Notes: generated by a model from the sequence alone, not told the origin. A stretch of 64,000 nt of DNA from Dermanyssus gallinae (GCA_003439945.1 QVRM01006442.1:1-64000); one strand, 5' to 3'; numbered from the stretch's first letter, positions 33,850-45,905 are shown. Numbers and translations are program-made.

Positions 33850-34822
33850 AACCGTAAATAGAGACGCCTGTACAAACTTAGAGACCCAACTAAGTTAATG
33901 CAATTTCTACGCTAGAGTTGAGATATGTTCTTCTGGTGAATGCATACATGGAGGCACGCCTCTATCTCACGTTTGTCGACCGTTCCAGTTTCCGCTTAGC
34001 CGGTCTCAAACATCAACTCGTCTGTTACAAATCGTCTCTTTCTCTCAAATATTTTTTTATTTTCCGAAAGAAGAAGAAATTGCGCGTACCGAGTCAGGTT
34101 AGGCTTCGCGCTTCACCAGCGCTAGATGCGGCGATAAGAACCTCAGTGTTTCCTCAGCTCTAGTGGGCTGGCGCGTTGCCGTGGTGCAGAAACCATTACC
34201 TAAGGGACGCTTTAGAGCTCTTCCTGTTTCCGCAATGAAAACATTTTGTAGGCATTCTGCAGTATGTCAATCGCTCGTTACTCTATCGTTGTCTTCAGTT
34301 CGACCATCCTCAGCATTTTACTACTAGAGAACAAGATGGGTACCATCTACTATTTTGGGTGAGTCCAAGATGATCTTAAAAGATCTTATGAAGGGCCACG
34401 GCATTCAAGTCTATAGTTTCCTCTGGAGATGCATATGTTATGAGCTTTCGTCAATCGTAGCCTTTACGCGGGCCGTATTTTTCTTATCTGTTGCTGTTTT
34501 TGGGCGTCTCTCTCGGGATTTGCTGTACAAATTAAATGCCCAATTCGATTTTGTTTGAGCTATTCATGTACATTACTAAGGCATAGAGCTTCATTCCGAA
34601 TGGTCAGCCTGAGTTTTTCGAAATACTCTAGTACACTTTATTCTCGCTGGAAGTTGTACAAAATAAATGTACGCAGCCAAATTTTGGCGCCTGGCTGTTA
34701 TGCTACCGGCATGCTCCAGAGTGCTACTTTCTCACACCGTTGTCGGTGGGAGAATCTATTCGAATTTTTGGTCCAAACATAAACAAAGATGGTATCATCC
34801 GCCAGTGGATTAGATTTTATGT

Positions 34823-34825
<3 letters not shown>
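33850..34825. other. Unannotated sequence
   Basis: No gene, RNA or repeat recognised. Short ORFs are featureless. Confidence 0.45.

Positions 34826-34855
<30 letters not shown>
34826..34855. repeat. (TA)n microsatellite
   Basis: A pure TA tract of about 30 bp. Confidence 0.95.
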
Positions 34856-34857
<2 letters not shown>

Positions 34858-35205
34858 AACAAAAACGCGATGACGATGGATACATTTAGGCGCCACGGGC
34901 ATCCTAACCTATTTCCAGCGTCTGTTAAAAGCATATCTACATAACACACATATATCATCAGCTCAGTTTCTATCGGTACACTCAATCACCGAGAGAACTA
35001 TTCGCGCACAACTGACATTAACTTAGCATAGCACGATCGTCGGCCACCACTCAAACCCACTACTCCGCCTGATAGCGGCTACCCTTATGAATCTTTTTTT
35101 TTTGTGGGTTACCTGCTGTCCGCCGCATATCGTCTTGGATTCCAGGAACCAAATCTTTCCCTTCACGCATACACACACCGACGTACATATATACAGAGGC
35201 ATCGC
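34856..35205. other. Unannotated sequence
   Basis: Nothing recognised. Confidence 0.5.
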
Positions 35206-35268
<63 letters not shown>

Positions 35269-35275
35269 CATATAT
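35206..35275. repeat. (TA)n microsatellite
   Basis: An almost pure TA tract of about 59 bp followed by TACATACATATATG. Confidence 0.95.
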
Positions 35276-35489
35276 GTTGCTGCATAGGGGTATGCGTACA
35301 TCCATCTACTGGCGTATCTACCTAGCAAGCCGGCAGTTCACTGAGCATGTTTCCGAACCATTTTTCGTTCCCATGGTGAGAAAGATCGAGGGCGACAGCG
35401 AAAACTCACTCAAGCTGACACCAGTTGTGTGTGGCGTTCCGTTGGAAACAACTGACCGCGCTGTTTCACCGCCTCTTCGACGGAGAGAA

Positions 35490-35840
35490 GTGACACCGAT
35501 CAGTAGCAGCAGCAGCAGCAACAACAGCAGCAGCTCAACAGCCCAAGAGAACCAGCCGGAGGGTGTCATGGAACTGTCGTCTGAGCGATTTCATCTATCG
35601 CTCTGTGTTGTTGTTGGTGCTATTGTTGTTGTTCTTGTTGTTGGTGCTGTTGTTGTTGTTGGTGCTGTTGTTGTTGTTGTTGTTGGTGCTGTTGTTGTTG
35701 TTGTTGTTGGTGCTGTTGTTGTTGGTGCTATTGTTGGTTTTGTTACTGTTGTTGTTGTTGGTGCTGTTGTTGTTGTTGTTCTTGTTGTTGGTGCTGTTGT
35801 TGTTGTTATTGTTGTTGCTACTGCTGCTGCTGTCATGGTT
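35490..35840. repeat. CAG run, then (GTT)n-GGTGCT compound array
   Basis: CAG/CAA repeats at 35500-35530 are followed by a long array of GTT runs broken at intervals by GGTGCT (about 35610-35825). The plus strand reads Val/Gly/Ala- or Leu-rich in an ORF at 35274-36176. The minus strand (35591-35836) reads Thr-rich with regular Ala-Pro, like a mucin domain. No flanking domain supports either, so I call it a repeat. Confidence 0.8.
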
Positions 35841-36894
35841 GTTGTTTCTCGTTGTTGTTTCGCCTACTGCCTATCGCTTGTTCGTCCATTACGCTGTCTG
35901 GTTAGAAGCTCGACTTCCGCGAACGGGGCTCCGCCTGATTGTCGTCCATATCATCGTAACGGCGCCAAACTCACACGGTCAGCTCGATCTCCCTCGGCAG
36001 GAAAAAATCGAAAACATCGCCCGCCTGCTATTATTGCCTTATCTAAGCGACACGCTGAATTGTTAGAATTGCTACGAATACCACTACTTGTAGCGTATGA
36101 TGGTCTCGTTTCGAAACGCGTTTTGATCGCTACTCGAAAACAGAAAAAATATAAGACATGCTTAATGCGTAAGTAAACAATATTGTGACGCAGTGCGATT
36201 AGCATTCATCCATATGCGCATCGATTAGGTCGTAACGTGCTCTGCTGTGCACAATGGTTCATACGTGTTCATCCGCCGTGGCGCTCCTTACGCATTCTTC
36301 TTGCAAATGCCTGCAAATTTAATTCTGCAAAAAGAGCTCCTTATAGCCCCACTGGAAACAATTTCCATTTAGTTATTTCGATAGGATTTCTTTCCAACCA
36401 CACGCCTCTGCCTTCTGGTAATTTAAGGTTCTATCCGGATTCTAGTTGCCCTACGTGTTTCGTCGTGTTTGCATTTGCACAAAGAATCGATCCGCCAATA
36501 ATTGGAGCCCATTCGCCCAAGAGATACGACATAAGAGAAGCATGGATGGTTGGACCATAGTGGAGTCTATTCCGCGTCTTTTTGACTTTGAGTTAGCCCA
36601 AACAGAGTTTTAAATCTTATTATTTAGGATATTTAGTGACACACATGTCGTTTTGATGCCAAGCACATAGATTGATGCTAACGAATGCTAGTTAATAATA
36701 TTATGTGGTCTAGGTAGAAGTTAACCCCTGTATTTTATTGATATGGTTGTGTTGGACTCAATGATAGATTTTTGATCTAACGGTAACAGTCAATTATAAC
36801 ATTCTACGTTAAATGTTCAGGTAGCAACAATTGGATTGCCCTCAATGAACACATATCAGTTTCATACAGCGGCCCTTAAATGCGTTTGCATATG
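35841..36894. other. Unannotated sequence
   Basis: CpG-rich until about 36030, AT-rich after that. The ORF at 36237-36560 has no recognisable features. Confidence 0.45.
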
Positions 36895-38125
36895 GCTTTT
36901 CGACACATATCACTGTTATAGCTTGTAAACTGTTAGAAAGTGTAATTTCCATGGCTATATATCAAAACGCCGACAAGCAAGGACTGATCACTAAAGAACA
37001 ATTTGCTTATCGTCCTGGTAGAAGCTGCACACTTCAACTGTTGGAGACGCAGTTTGACTGGGTAGAACATGTTCACGCATCAAGGTGTTTTGACGTTATA
37101 TCGTATACTTTTTTTTAAAGTCTGCTTTTGAAACTGTAACACATAGTAAACTACTGGAGTTACTGCCTAAATTTGGAGTAGGCACCAAAATAGTTGCATG
37201 GATAAATGATTTCCTACGTGAACGGACCTTCCATGTACGTGTTCATGATACACTGTCAGAGAAGGCTTATGCCACCTCTGGTTGCCCTCAAGGTACCATT
37301 CTTGGGCCACTAATGTTTATTCTTTACATCAATTCGCTAAAGAGTATTATTCCCGAAAACGTGCAATATAAGATCTATGCGGATGACGTTAAAATATACG
37401 GAAAAGCGAACTCGGCCGAGGACTGCAAAAAACTGCAAGATACAGTAAACAATTTCTATAAGTGGTCCGTTTCGCTAGATCTGAAACTATCCGTGACAAA
37501 GTGCGTTGTACTTCATTTTGGTCACGGAAATGCAGAGAACAGTTACACAATCGGTGGCCATTCTCTTGCCTCGAAAAAACTGATCAGAGACCTTGGTGTA
37601 CTGACATCCATTAATATGAAGTACACCGAACACATAACAGACATTGTTTTAAGAGCAACACAGAGAGCGAACTGGATTACACGCTCATTCATACTTAGAG
37701 ATCCACATATATACTCAAAACTATTTGAGGTGTACGTACTGCCGATCATAACATATGCAGCCCCAGTCTGGAATCCATGTCTGAAAAAAGATCAGCGACT
37801 CCTAGACAAGTTATGCTGCAAATACCGACGAAAGATTGCATACAAGTGTGGAATTCCAAGCGATGACGTCCAGATTCCCAACATATTAGAAAGGCTGCGG
37901 AAGATTGACTGTGATACCCTCGCAAATATTGAGAAAAATCATACCGATCTGATGTTAAAGATGTTCAATATCATTCATACGACGACGCGTCGTGAGAAGA
38001 ACATTCTTCCAAAGTTTGTAGCGACAAAGCAAACACTTTTATATGTTCCCTTGGAGAGTAACCCGCCAACTCCATGGAAATTTGATGTTAACAGACTAAA
38101 CATTTCCTTGAATAAAGCGTATTAA
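36895..38125 (+). pseudogene. LINE ORF2 reverse transcriptase, 5'-truncated
   Basis: Reverse transcriptase of a non-LTR retrotransposon in the CR1/Jockey-like group. Blocks in order: ITVIACKLLESVIS (about 36912), LITKEQFAYRPGRSCTLQLL (about 36990-37045), CFDVIS, then a frameshift in an 8-T run (37109-37116), SAFETVTHSKLLELL, WINDFLRERTFHVRV, SGCPQGTILGPLMFILYIN (about 37280-37330), and the catalytic YADD (37376-37387). A thumb and C-terminal region follow, with VYVLPIITYAAPVWNPCLKK, to the stop at 38123-38125. From about 37115 to the stop the frame is open. The endonuclease domain is missing, so the copy is 5'-truncated, as most LINE copies are. The only clear break within the RT part is the T-run shift. 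Confidence 0.88.
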
Positions 38126-38977
38126 TAATATCAGGTCGCTCATGCTGTCTTTTCATCTTCTTCCATCAAACAAAGACATTGCAACGTGTAGTGAAAACGG
38201 CAAAAAATTATTGTACCGATTGACAGACACCCGTCAAGTTGGCAGAAGCCTTCTCAGGGGTTTAGTTTGTAGCGTAGTCGTAAACCCGCTTTCAAGGCAC
38301 ATGCAAATTTCCATACCAGTGTAGGTGCACACTGAGTTCACATTAATTAACAAGCCTATTAAGATGGGAGCCGCCGGTCACGTTTATTCGTCAATATTTC
38401 TTATACTAGAACAGACATATCAACAAACATCGTTTCAAACCAGTTGTTTACTTAGAAGGACGGGTTACGGTGAGAGGTCACGTCGCTTCAATAAGACCCC
38501 GTACAGGTAGAAACTCTTTAGCTTTTCCAAGGTGTTTTTCTGGCTTTTCAATTGTTGCTTTAGTATACACCTACCTCCTCCCCTCCCGGCCTCTCTTCAT
38601 TTTCCCTAATCATAATCTTATATTGTCGCTGCTGTTGTCTTGAGCGTGCCTGCATTCCTATAGCATTTTATGTCTGTCTGACTATACCTGCCAACCGGTT
38701 TTTCCGCCAAATTCCAGCTGCCTTGAACTTGTCGTCACGTCGATCCAGACCGATTATTGGCTTTTTTCTTTACCGAACTCCATCTCATATGGCACTGAGC
38801 CGCTTCGAGGTTACTTCAGCTTCGAGGTTCAGTGAAGAGGCTATACCGATCAGCCATCCAGCTGCAAGTAAATTATAGTCCAGTAGTACTTCCAGAAGCA
38901 GGAGGAGGTACTTACACCGCTACGTTACATGATCGACCACCTCGTATGTGTCGTCGAATGAGGTATATTAAGTAGCT
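38126..38977. other. LINE 3' flank and unannotated sequence
   Basis: The start may be the 3'UTR of the LINE above, but no poly-A, tail repeat or target duplication was identified, so its end is unknown. The remainder is unassigned. Confidence 0.4.
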
Positions 38978-38981
38978 TATA

Positions 38982-39013
<32 letters not shown>
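38978..39013. repeat. (TA)n microsatellite
   Basis: A TA tract with one TATGTA interruption. Confidence 0.95.
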
Positions 39014-39267
39014 GTACGGCTAACGGTTGTTGCTACTGCGCACTATGTCGTCGACAGCGATAACAGATATACTTGTGGCCGCTGTTATCGCTGACGTTGG
39101 TCGAGGAGGAGCTCGCAGACAGCATCCAGGTTCTGCGTTGTCTCATCTGCGTCTGTCTCGGAGAAGATGGCTGGCGGTTCTATGGCTACGTGTCGAAATG
39201 GCTCCTCTTGAAATTAGACCCTACTGCCGCCGCGACTTCTTGAGTTGCTCGAATTGAAACAGTTCTA

Positions 39268-39312
39268 TTGGCCGTTGTTGTTGCTGCTGCTGCTGCTGTT
39301 GTTGTTGTTGTT

Positions 39313-39354
<42 letters not shown>

Positions 39355-39369
39355 GCTGCTGCTGCTACT
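39268..39369. repeat. (GTT)n/(GCT)n triplet array
   Basis: A GTT tract of about 100 bp bordered on both sides by GCT units. The poly-Leu translation is an artefact. Confidence 0.9.
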
Positions 39370-39533
39370 AACGAGAACCCGAACCGGCAGTCCTCACACC
39401 TCCACCATCGCTTCCGTACGTGGAGTCAGAACTAGACAAAGTTTGAACGGCAATCAAAAGAGACTCCAAAAGGTCACGCCAGGGAAGGAGAGAGAGGACA
39501 GTCAGATAGAGAGGTCGTGAGACAGAGCGAAGA

Positions 39534-39610
39534 GTATGATCCCAAAGTCGCCAAGAGAGAGAACGGTATGATCCCAAAAAAGCCGAGAGAGAGAGAAAGC
39601 GGTATGCTAT
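39534..39610. repeat. 32-bp short tandem repeat in GA-rich DNA
   Basis: GTATGATCCCAAA starts at 39534 and 39566, and a degenerate start (GTATGCTATCC) lies at 39602. The units are joined by AGAGAGA runs. The surrounding 39480-39840 is purine-rich. Confidence 0.7.
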
Positions 39611-39929
39611 CCATAATACCAAATAGATGGAAAATCAACAATGAGTGGTATGTGATGATTACATGTGAGGTTTGCGGCGCGACGAAAGACGTCACGGCGA
39701 CGAGACATTCGACTGTTCGATCAGATCACCCTCTCCAACACAGAAATCAGCAGTGGAGCTAGAGGCTAGACAGACAGACTGGTCAGCGGCGAAATTACTG
39801 CAGAGAGAAAGAAAGAGCTCAGATGATCATAGAGAGAGAGACTAGAGCTCCAAATGAAAACAATTTGATGAGGAATCCCCCCCGCAAACCGCAACTAGAA
39901 GATCCGAAGGAAGGGGTGCAAAAAGGTCA

Positions 39930-40395
39930 ACAAAAACAACAACGGCAACAACGACAACAACGGCAACTAGCTCATTTATTGACTGACAAGCTGACTGTTC
40001 GCTGCTAACGAATATTCGTCAGCAACTTCATTTCGCGTTTCATCTGGGGTGCAACAACAAACAAAAATAAGACCGACAACGACTACAAAAGCAACAATCG
40101 CAAAAACAACAACCATGACAGCAAACACGACAACGTCAACAGCAGTAGCCACAGCAATAGCAGCGACAACAATCACAAGAACAATAACCACGCAAAAGAT
40201 AAAAATCCGTGCAATCGACCGCTTTGCAATAACAGATGATATTGGACAAAAACGTCGACGATGGCACAGTGGCGCTTATGATGTAACAGAGATAGCAGAA
40301 GCCATTACCGAAGTGGGGTCATGGAAAAGTGTTGTAGTAGAAGCAGCTAGATGCCACCACGACTCTAACAGCAGCAACAACAACAACAACAACAA
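39930..40395. repeat. CAA-rich imperfect triplet region
   Basis: CAA/CAACGG units at 39930-39965, then scattered CAA/ACA runs at 40049-40190 and a CAG/CAA run at 40366-40393. The orientation is opposite to the GTT array at 39268-39369. Confidence 0.75.
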
Positions 40396-41117
40396 GAATA
40401 AAACGGGGTAAAAAATAATCGCTGTTTTGAAATAAGCATACTATGCATAGGTGATTATGCTGGTATTCTAGATATACCAGCTCTAGTTAACTCGGAGCCA
40501 GGTGTGAGCTGTGCAAGCAGCACGCCATTTAGGCATATCTGTTTGGGCATTTTGCAAAAAATACATATAAAAAATAAAACTACACAGTGTAGTGTAGAAG
40601 GGCAAAAATGTTTTGGCTGTGATGGCATGGGCATACCTGGCTATTGGGTTCGCCTGTAGAAATATACACAGAATATTGACTCTTAGCAGGCGTACCTGGC
40701 AAATAGAGTTCAAATAGTTCTACTGGGAAGATCTTAGTTGTTACAGTGATTTAGCGTGCTATAGTAGTAACTTTGTAGCGGGAAAATCGTCTAACGGTCA
40801 AATGGCAACTGTTTGACCCGCCAACCAGCTTAAGGTGAACCTTTCAGCGATCATCAAAGTGCGCAGTAAATCTAGAGTCACTTATTTTTTTTGAGGGTTT
40901 CAGAAATGCATGATGCACATACGTCATTACCAGCCTATGGGACTAGTGTGGGACTCACAAACCTACTAAGCCCGGATTCCGCCCCGCTCTCCCAAGCTCG
41001 GCATTACTTGGCGTTTCTTCGAAGACGTAGGCTGGGCGTCCCCGCCATTCTCTTTGATTCAGCTATTTCTTCGCCTATATTGTTGCGTATTTACATGCAG
41101 CCAGATAGGGAGCTTAT
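40396..41117. other. Unannotated sequence
   Basis: Nothing recognised. The ORF at 40891-41232 overlaps the tRNA-like element below and has no known domain. Confidence 0.45.
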
Positions 41118-41205
41118 GCCTGTGGTGGCGTGGTCTTGGGTACAATTGCGCTTGTCATGGTTGTCATCTTCCCGGGCGTCACCGATTCGATCCCTGTTGT
41201 TGATC
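41118..41205 (+). tRNA. tRNA-like sequence (pseudo-tRNA or SINE head)
   Basis: An A-box-like GTGGCGTGGTCTTGG (about 41125) and a B-box-like GATTCGATCCC (41184-41194) are spaced about 50 nt apart. The start resembles the SINE heads elsewhere in the window (GGTGGCGTGGT), but the SINE body does not follow. I could not fold a convincing acceptor stem, so this is not called a working tRNA gene. Confidence 0.35.
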
Positions 41206-41709
41206 GGATTATCTTTGAGCGATGCTCATTGAGAATAGATTATAAATCATACAACTGAAAGTCGGCGGATATACCTCACGGTGAGTGCCAAACCCGTAGG
41301 GACAAAAGATGGTCTAGAATCAAATACAACCTCCTTAAAAATGTTTTTAATTCTAGGGAGCTTATGCCTTAGCATACACCTCTACATCGCCACACGAACT
41401 GAACCGTTTACACATATGCATTCTTCTGCTTACCAATCACCGCCAAGCCCCGCCGATTTCAAGATTGTTTAGTTACAGACGATAAAGCATGAAGCCTGTA
41501 TGCAAACAAGCAAGCATAACAAAAATGTGGTTGAAAAGCACATATAGTTGTTTCGGTCATCTTATAACAATTTACTGTCGTCACTTAAACCTATTTATCT
41601 GCGAAATAATCACGCGTCTTGAATACGTGATTCATAATAGGGTACAATATATATCCCTGACTAAAACGGTCAAAGCTGATTTTTATTTTCAAATCTGGGT
41701 CCTAACACT

Positions 41710-41716
<7 letters not shown>
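41206..41716. other. Unannotated sequence
   Basis: Nothing recognised. Confidence 0.5.
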
Positions 41717-41753
<37 letters not shown>

Positions 41754-41774
41754 TATATAAATATATATATATAT

Positions 41775-41832
<58 letters not shown>
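41717..41832. repeat. (TA)n microsatellite, compound
   Basis: Three TA tracts totalling about 115 bp, separated by TTCATATAAAT and TTTCA interruptions. Confidence 0.95.
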
Positions 41833-41834
<2 letters not shown>

Positions 41835-42078
41835 CACAGGCTAGCTGCTTAGATAAAGTAAACGTGGTGGTCCGGTGTGATAATCCGCAAATGTGCCTAC
41901 TAACTGTTCCGGTTGTATCTTTTGGTTCTATTATACCGGCAAATATAACCAAATATAACCACAGTAATGGACAATAACAACAATGGACCCTGCAGCTCCT
42001 TCTTGCTAAACATGCATCACGACGAAATTGCGCTTTACTTCCTGGCATGTCTACCTGTAAGCCAGTCGTAAGTCGTGT

Positions 42079-42111
42079 AAGTCAGTCAGTCAGCCAGCCA
42101 GCCAGCTAGTT
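42079..42111. repeat. (AGTC)n-(AGCC)n tetranucleotide repeat
   Basis: Three AGTC units pass into about four AGCC/AGCT units. Confidence 0.8.
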
Positions 42112-43540
42112 ATAATTAGTTAGATCAGCTGTTACTAACTATCGATTCGTTAATTAAGCAAACGAATTCTCTGGTTTTGGGGGTGTCGCCCTGCAATCAG
42201 ATCAGAGTTTGGTTGGACTGTTACACCAGCTCATCCTTCACATGGACCGTTGCCGTTGTTTTCGTATTTGCCAACCCGGAAACGGCGCATATATTGCTGG
42301 CAGTTGGCAGCACGCCACTGGGGTCGTTGACAGCCAATCACGGGGCAGAATTCAACCAAATATGCAACGACGGCATTCTGTATTAGATAATTCAGAGAGA
42401 GAGAGAGAGTGGTAGAACTGGAGGGTGAGGGATATGGGACAGAGGTAGAATAGCGCGCGATAACAGAATGGACGTTGTTGTCATCATATCGTCGTTGTGG
42501 GTGCATGTTTTTGAAAGACAAGATGAGGTCGATTTTTTTGGCTTCTTTTTTGGCCATCCGCAAGATAGGGCGTTATAGCTCGGCTATTCCACCGACGAAT
42601 GTTGTTACCCGCTGTCACGCGTATTGTTGTTGTTTTCATTTGTTGTTTTTGTAGTATTGAATTATTGAACGTACATGGTATAATGGTAATGGAATGACGA
42701 TACTTTACGAAATCTCTGTTAAAGCATCTATTCTTCCCTCTCTTTGTGTTTTTGGTCATGGCCGACCTTATCTAAATGAGGAATTCCTTTGAGAGCGGCC
42801 GTGAGCGGGTCCTGAATTTAGATCGACAACTTCTCGCATGCTAGACGACGCTCTTTTTTGTTGTTGCTCTAAACCACCTTCATGGGCTGTACAATTACAA
42901 TTGCAAAAATTAGTGTAGTTATTTAAATTTTAATATGTAGTTAGTGAAGTTACATAGCTAGTTGCACTTAGATAAACATCTAAAACATACATAATGTAAA
43001 TACATATACATAATTTGCATGGCGCAGTAGCCACCAAGCGCGCAACTGTAACAATATATCTGGAACTAAATATCCCCCCTTTTCGGGGTGCGTTTAATAA
43101 TAATGATACTGACGATGAAAAAGCAATGCTTTTAATTGCAAACACAGATGCTGCTGTTACTGATGCTGAAGCCAAAGTCATGTTTTTTTGCTATTGTTAT
43201 CTTAATTGAGGTGCCGTCAATTTCTCATCACTCGTTGTTGTAGTTGTTTGCGGTTTTCTCTTTTACATGGAACTGCAGCATCGTCGTAATACGAATTGCA
43301 AAAAAAAAATCATTTTTACTTTAGGGAATTACAATTACCATAATAACACCACGCACCAACATCGGATCGGATGTTATTCATTGTTTGCCTTCATTCTTCG
43401 TTGTCTAGATTTCGTTGTCATATGTATCTTGTTGGTGTTGCCGCCTTGGCTTTTCCCTAGGGCCGTTGTTATTGTTGATGCGACTACTGCCAATGTTGTC
43501 GCTGTGGATATGCTTACTTTATTTCGACTTAGAGTTGTGT
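42112..43540. other. Unannotated sequence
   Basis: A GA run lies at 42393-42410, small GTT runs at 42620-42655 and A/T homopolymers near 43190 and 43303. No gene recognised. Confidence 0.45.
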
Positions 43541-43554
43541 CCTTCCTAATGTTT

Positions 43555-44500
43555 TTTTGTATTGTAGTTATTTCGTAGTCGTTGTGATTGTTGTTGTTGT
43601 TTTTGTTGTTCTCGTTGTTGTTTTTGCCACTAGTGTGACTGGTTTTATTGTTGTTTGTGCTGACGACGACAATGACAACAATAACAGCAACAAAGCTAAC
43701 GAAAACAACAACGATTATGATGTTGATGATGATGGTAAATGATGGTGATGGTGATGATGACGATGACGTTATATCGTGATTCTGACACATGTTACTTGTA
43801 CAATACATATCGTACGCGTCAAAAACGACCGCGTTCCTCAGCCGGTCGGTTGTTCACGAGCACGGCAGCAACGACAACAGCAACAACAACAACAACCGCA
43901 TTAACAATAACAACACAAAGCAACACAACAATCGTAACTGCGAAACAAAAACCAGTACGACGACGACGACAACAACAACAATAACGATAACAACAACAAT
44001 AACAACAACGAAACAATGGCGAAAAGCAGCAGTAGCAGCAGGTAGAGTGGCATCAACGAACGCGACGCAAAATTGTCAGCCCGTGGGAACTTTGAGACAT
44101 GAAGGCAAAATCCGTCACGCGCCTCGGCAGCTTCGAAGACCGAAGCTGCGCCTGTTGGGGTAGTTACTACGGCCGCCGCCGCCGCCGTCACCACCAGTCG
44201 GTAGCACGGAAGTGTCTACGATTCAGAGAGTTCCTCACTCACCGACGCCGGGATCGGCACTGAAAACGGACGGGGATGGCTTTGATGATCCTGATGATGC
44301 TAACAATGTCGCTTACAGCAACAACACACCGACGACGACGACGACAACAACAACAACAATGATGATGACGACGACAACAACAACAACAACAATAATGACG
44401 ACAACAACAACAACAATGATGATGACGACGACAACAACAACAACAATAATGACGACAACAACAACAACACCGTGATGATGATGATGATGATGACGACACG
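43555..44500. repeat. GTT then CAA/GAC/GAT triplet region
   Basis: GTT-rich at 43580-43660, CAA/AAC-rich at 43665-43715, a GAT/GTGAT cluster at 43717-43770, CAA/ACG-rich at 43860-44010, then alternating (ACG)n, (ACA)n and (ATG)n blocks at 44325-44500. Long ORFs on both strands (Asn-, Thr-, Val-, Leu- or Cys-rich) follow from the lack of stops in these triplets. Confidence 0.8.
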
Positions 44501-44677
44501 ACAAAGCACGACAGGGCTTTTGTTGCCAGAAGTGAGCAGCAAAAGTCGCCGACTGGGATGACAGTTGAGCAACCAGCCGCCAACAGCAACAGCAGCGGCA
44601 GCAGAGGCACGTAGTTGTAAGTAACAGCAGCAGCAGCAGCAACGGCCTATGGTATACGTTCTATTAACATTTTCACA

Positions 44678-44755
44678 ATGTCTGGTAGGTACAAACGAAA
44701 CTTGACACACAAGTCGGCCTCGAACAAGTCGCCACTAACCAGCAGCAAAAGCAGT

Positions 44756-44786
<31 letters not shown>

Positions 44787-44793
44787 ACAACAA

Positions 44794-44852
<59 letters not shown>

Positions 44853-44896
44853 ACAACAACCCTCCTACCTGCCAGACGACAGGTGGGAAGGTGTAG
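44678..44896 (+). other. Candidate 5' coding exon, Asn/Ser-rich
   Basis: The ATG at 44678 has A at -3 and opens MSGRYKRNLTHKSASNKSPL, a non-repetitive basic start. A Ser/Asn run encoded by AGC/AAC triplets follows (about 44750-44860), then PPTCQTT. A donor-like CAG|GTGGGA lies at about 44880. This looks more like a real N-terminus than most ORFs here, but no downstream exon was found and AAC runs are common in non-coding parts of this window. Confidence 0.22.
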
Positions 44897-45037
44897 GGCT
44901 ACGGTCTAGTTAATACGTTTACTATTACTACTGCAACCAGTCTCTGCCAAGCAATGGGAACGATCGAAGCACGGCACTTTATTGCGTGGACATTGCAATT
45001 TCACAGACCTAGCCGCGTGCAAATACAGACTCTAGTG

Positions 45038-45039
<2 letters not shown>
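44897..45039. other. Unannotated sequence
   Basis: Short spacer before a TA tract. Nothing recognised. Confidence 0.5.

Positions 45040-45094
<55 letters not shown>
45040..45094. repeat. (TA)n microsatellite
   Basis: A pure TA tract of about 55 bp. Confidence 0.95.
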
Positions 45095-45392
45095 TAGTTG
45101 TCAACTAAACGCAGTAGAGGAGACGTTAATGTCCTGACTGCGGTCGCGATACGATGATACCTCCTTGAAGTCATATTCCTACGATTTACAGGTTTGGTTT
45201 TTGTTTATTTTTGTTTTTGTTTTATTGTCATAATAGGTTGTGTTGTGATTCGTAACGTATCACATACATATACTATTTAGTAGGCTGTACACTACATTGA
45301 AGCATGCATATGCATAACCGACGCAAATAGCAGCTTGTTAGCTGTTAAATCGATTATAATGATTTGAATTCCCGTGCGCCCCCACTAACCAC

Positions 45393-45815
45393 TTGCCAAG
45401 CAAACAAGCCATTATTATGTTCCGTGCGGGTCACAGTCTTCGAGGTATGGAGCCCGCACTTTTGAAGTTGTTAGTTCTCACATCAAAACGTGTCCAAGTG
45501 AGTAAAACTTTTAAGCGTTTTAACATGCAGTTTAGGTACATTGTTCAAATAGAGCGTCGACAGCAGGGAGAACAGCAATTATTTTCTGAGAGCCGCTCAG
45601 ACACAAGCGCTTTAGAAAACTTTTTGTACGCCCCTAACTGGTTTTCTATATTTAACGAGATAGAGCACTCATACTCGGAAACAATAAATGCATTTGGAAA
45701 GAACAGAGAGTTCGTGGAGGCAAATATGCACTTCAGGCCTTGTAAGGACGAAGCAACAAAACGTGTGTTTACAAGATGCGATATACCCTCTACAATTCAG
45801 CAAAGTGATGTTTGA
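45393..45815 (+). other. Non-repetitive 140-codon ORF of unknown nature
   Basis: The longest ORF in the window that is neither transposon-derived nor low-complexity. It has mixed, globular-looking composition (for example LENFLYAPNWFSIFNEIEHS and EFVEANMHFRPCKDEATKR). I recognise no domain, signal peptide or membrane segment. It ends just before a (TA)n tract and a LINE fragment, so it could be an unrecognised transposon remnant, an exon or chance. Confidence 0.25.
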
Positions 45816-45831
45816 GGTTAAGGTTAAAAGC

Positions 45832-45855
45832 TATATATATATATATATATATACA

Positions 45856-45905
<50 letters not shown>

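Noticed and set aside
43374..44710. Cys-, Val- and Leu-rich ORFs on the minus strand
   Set aside because: They are shadow readings of CAA/GAC/GAT triplets.
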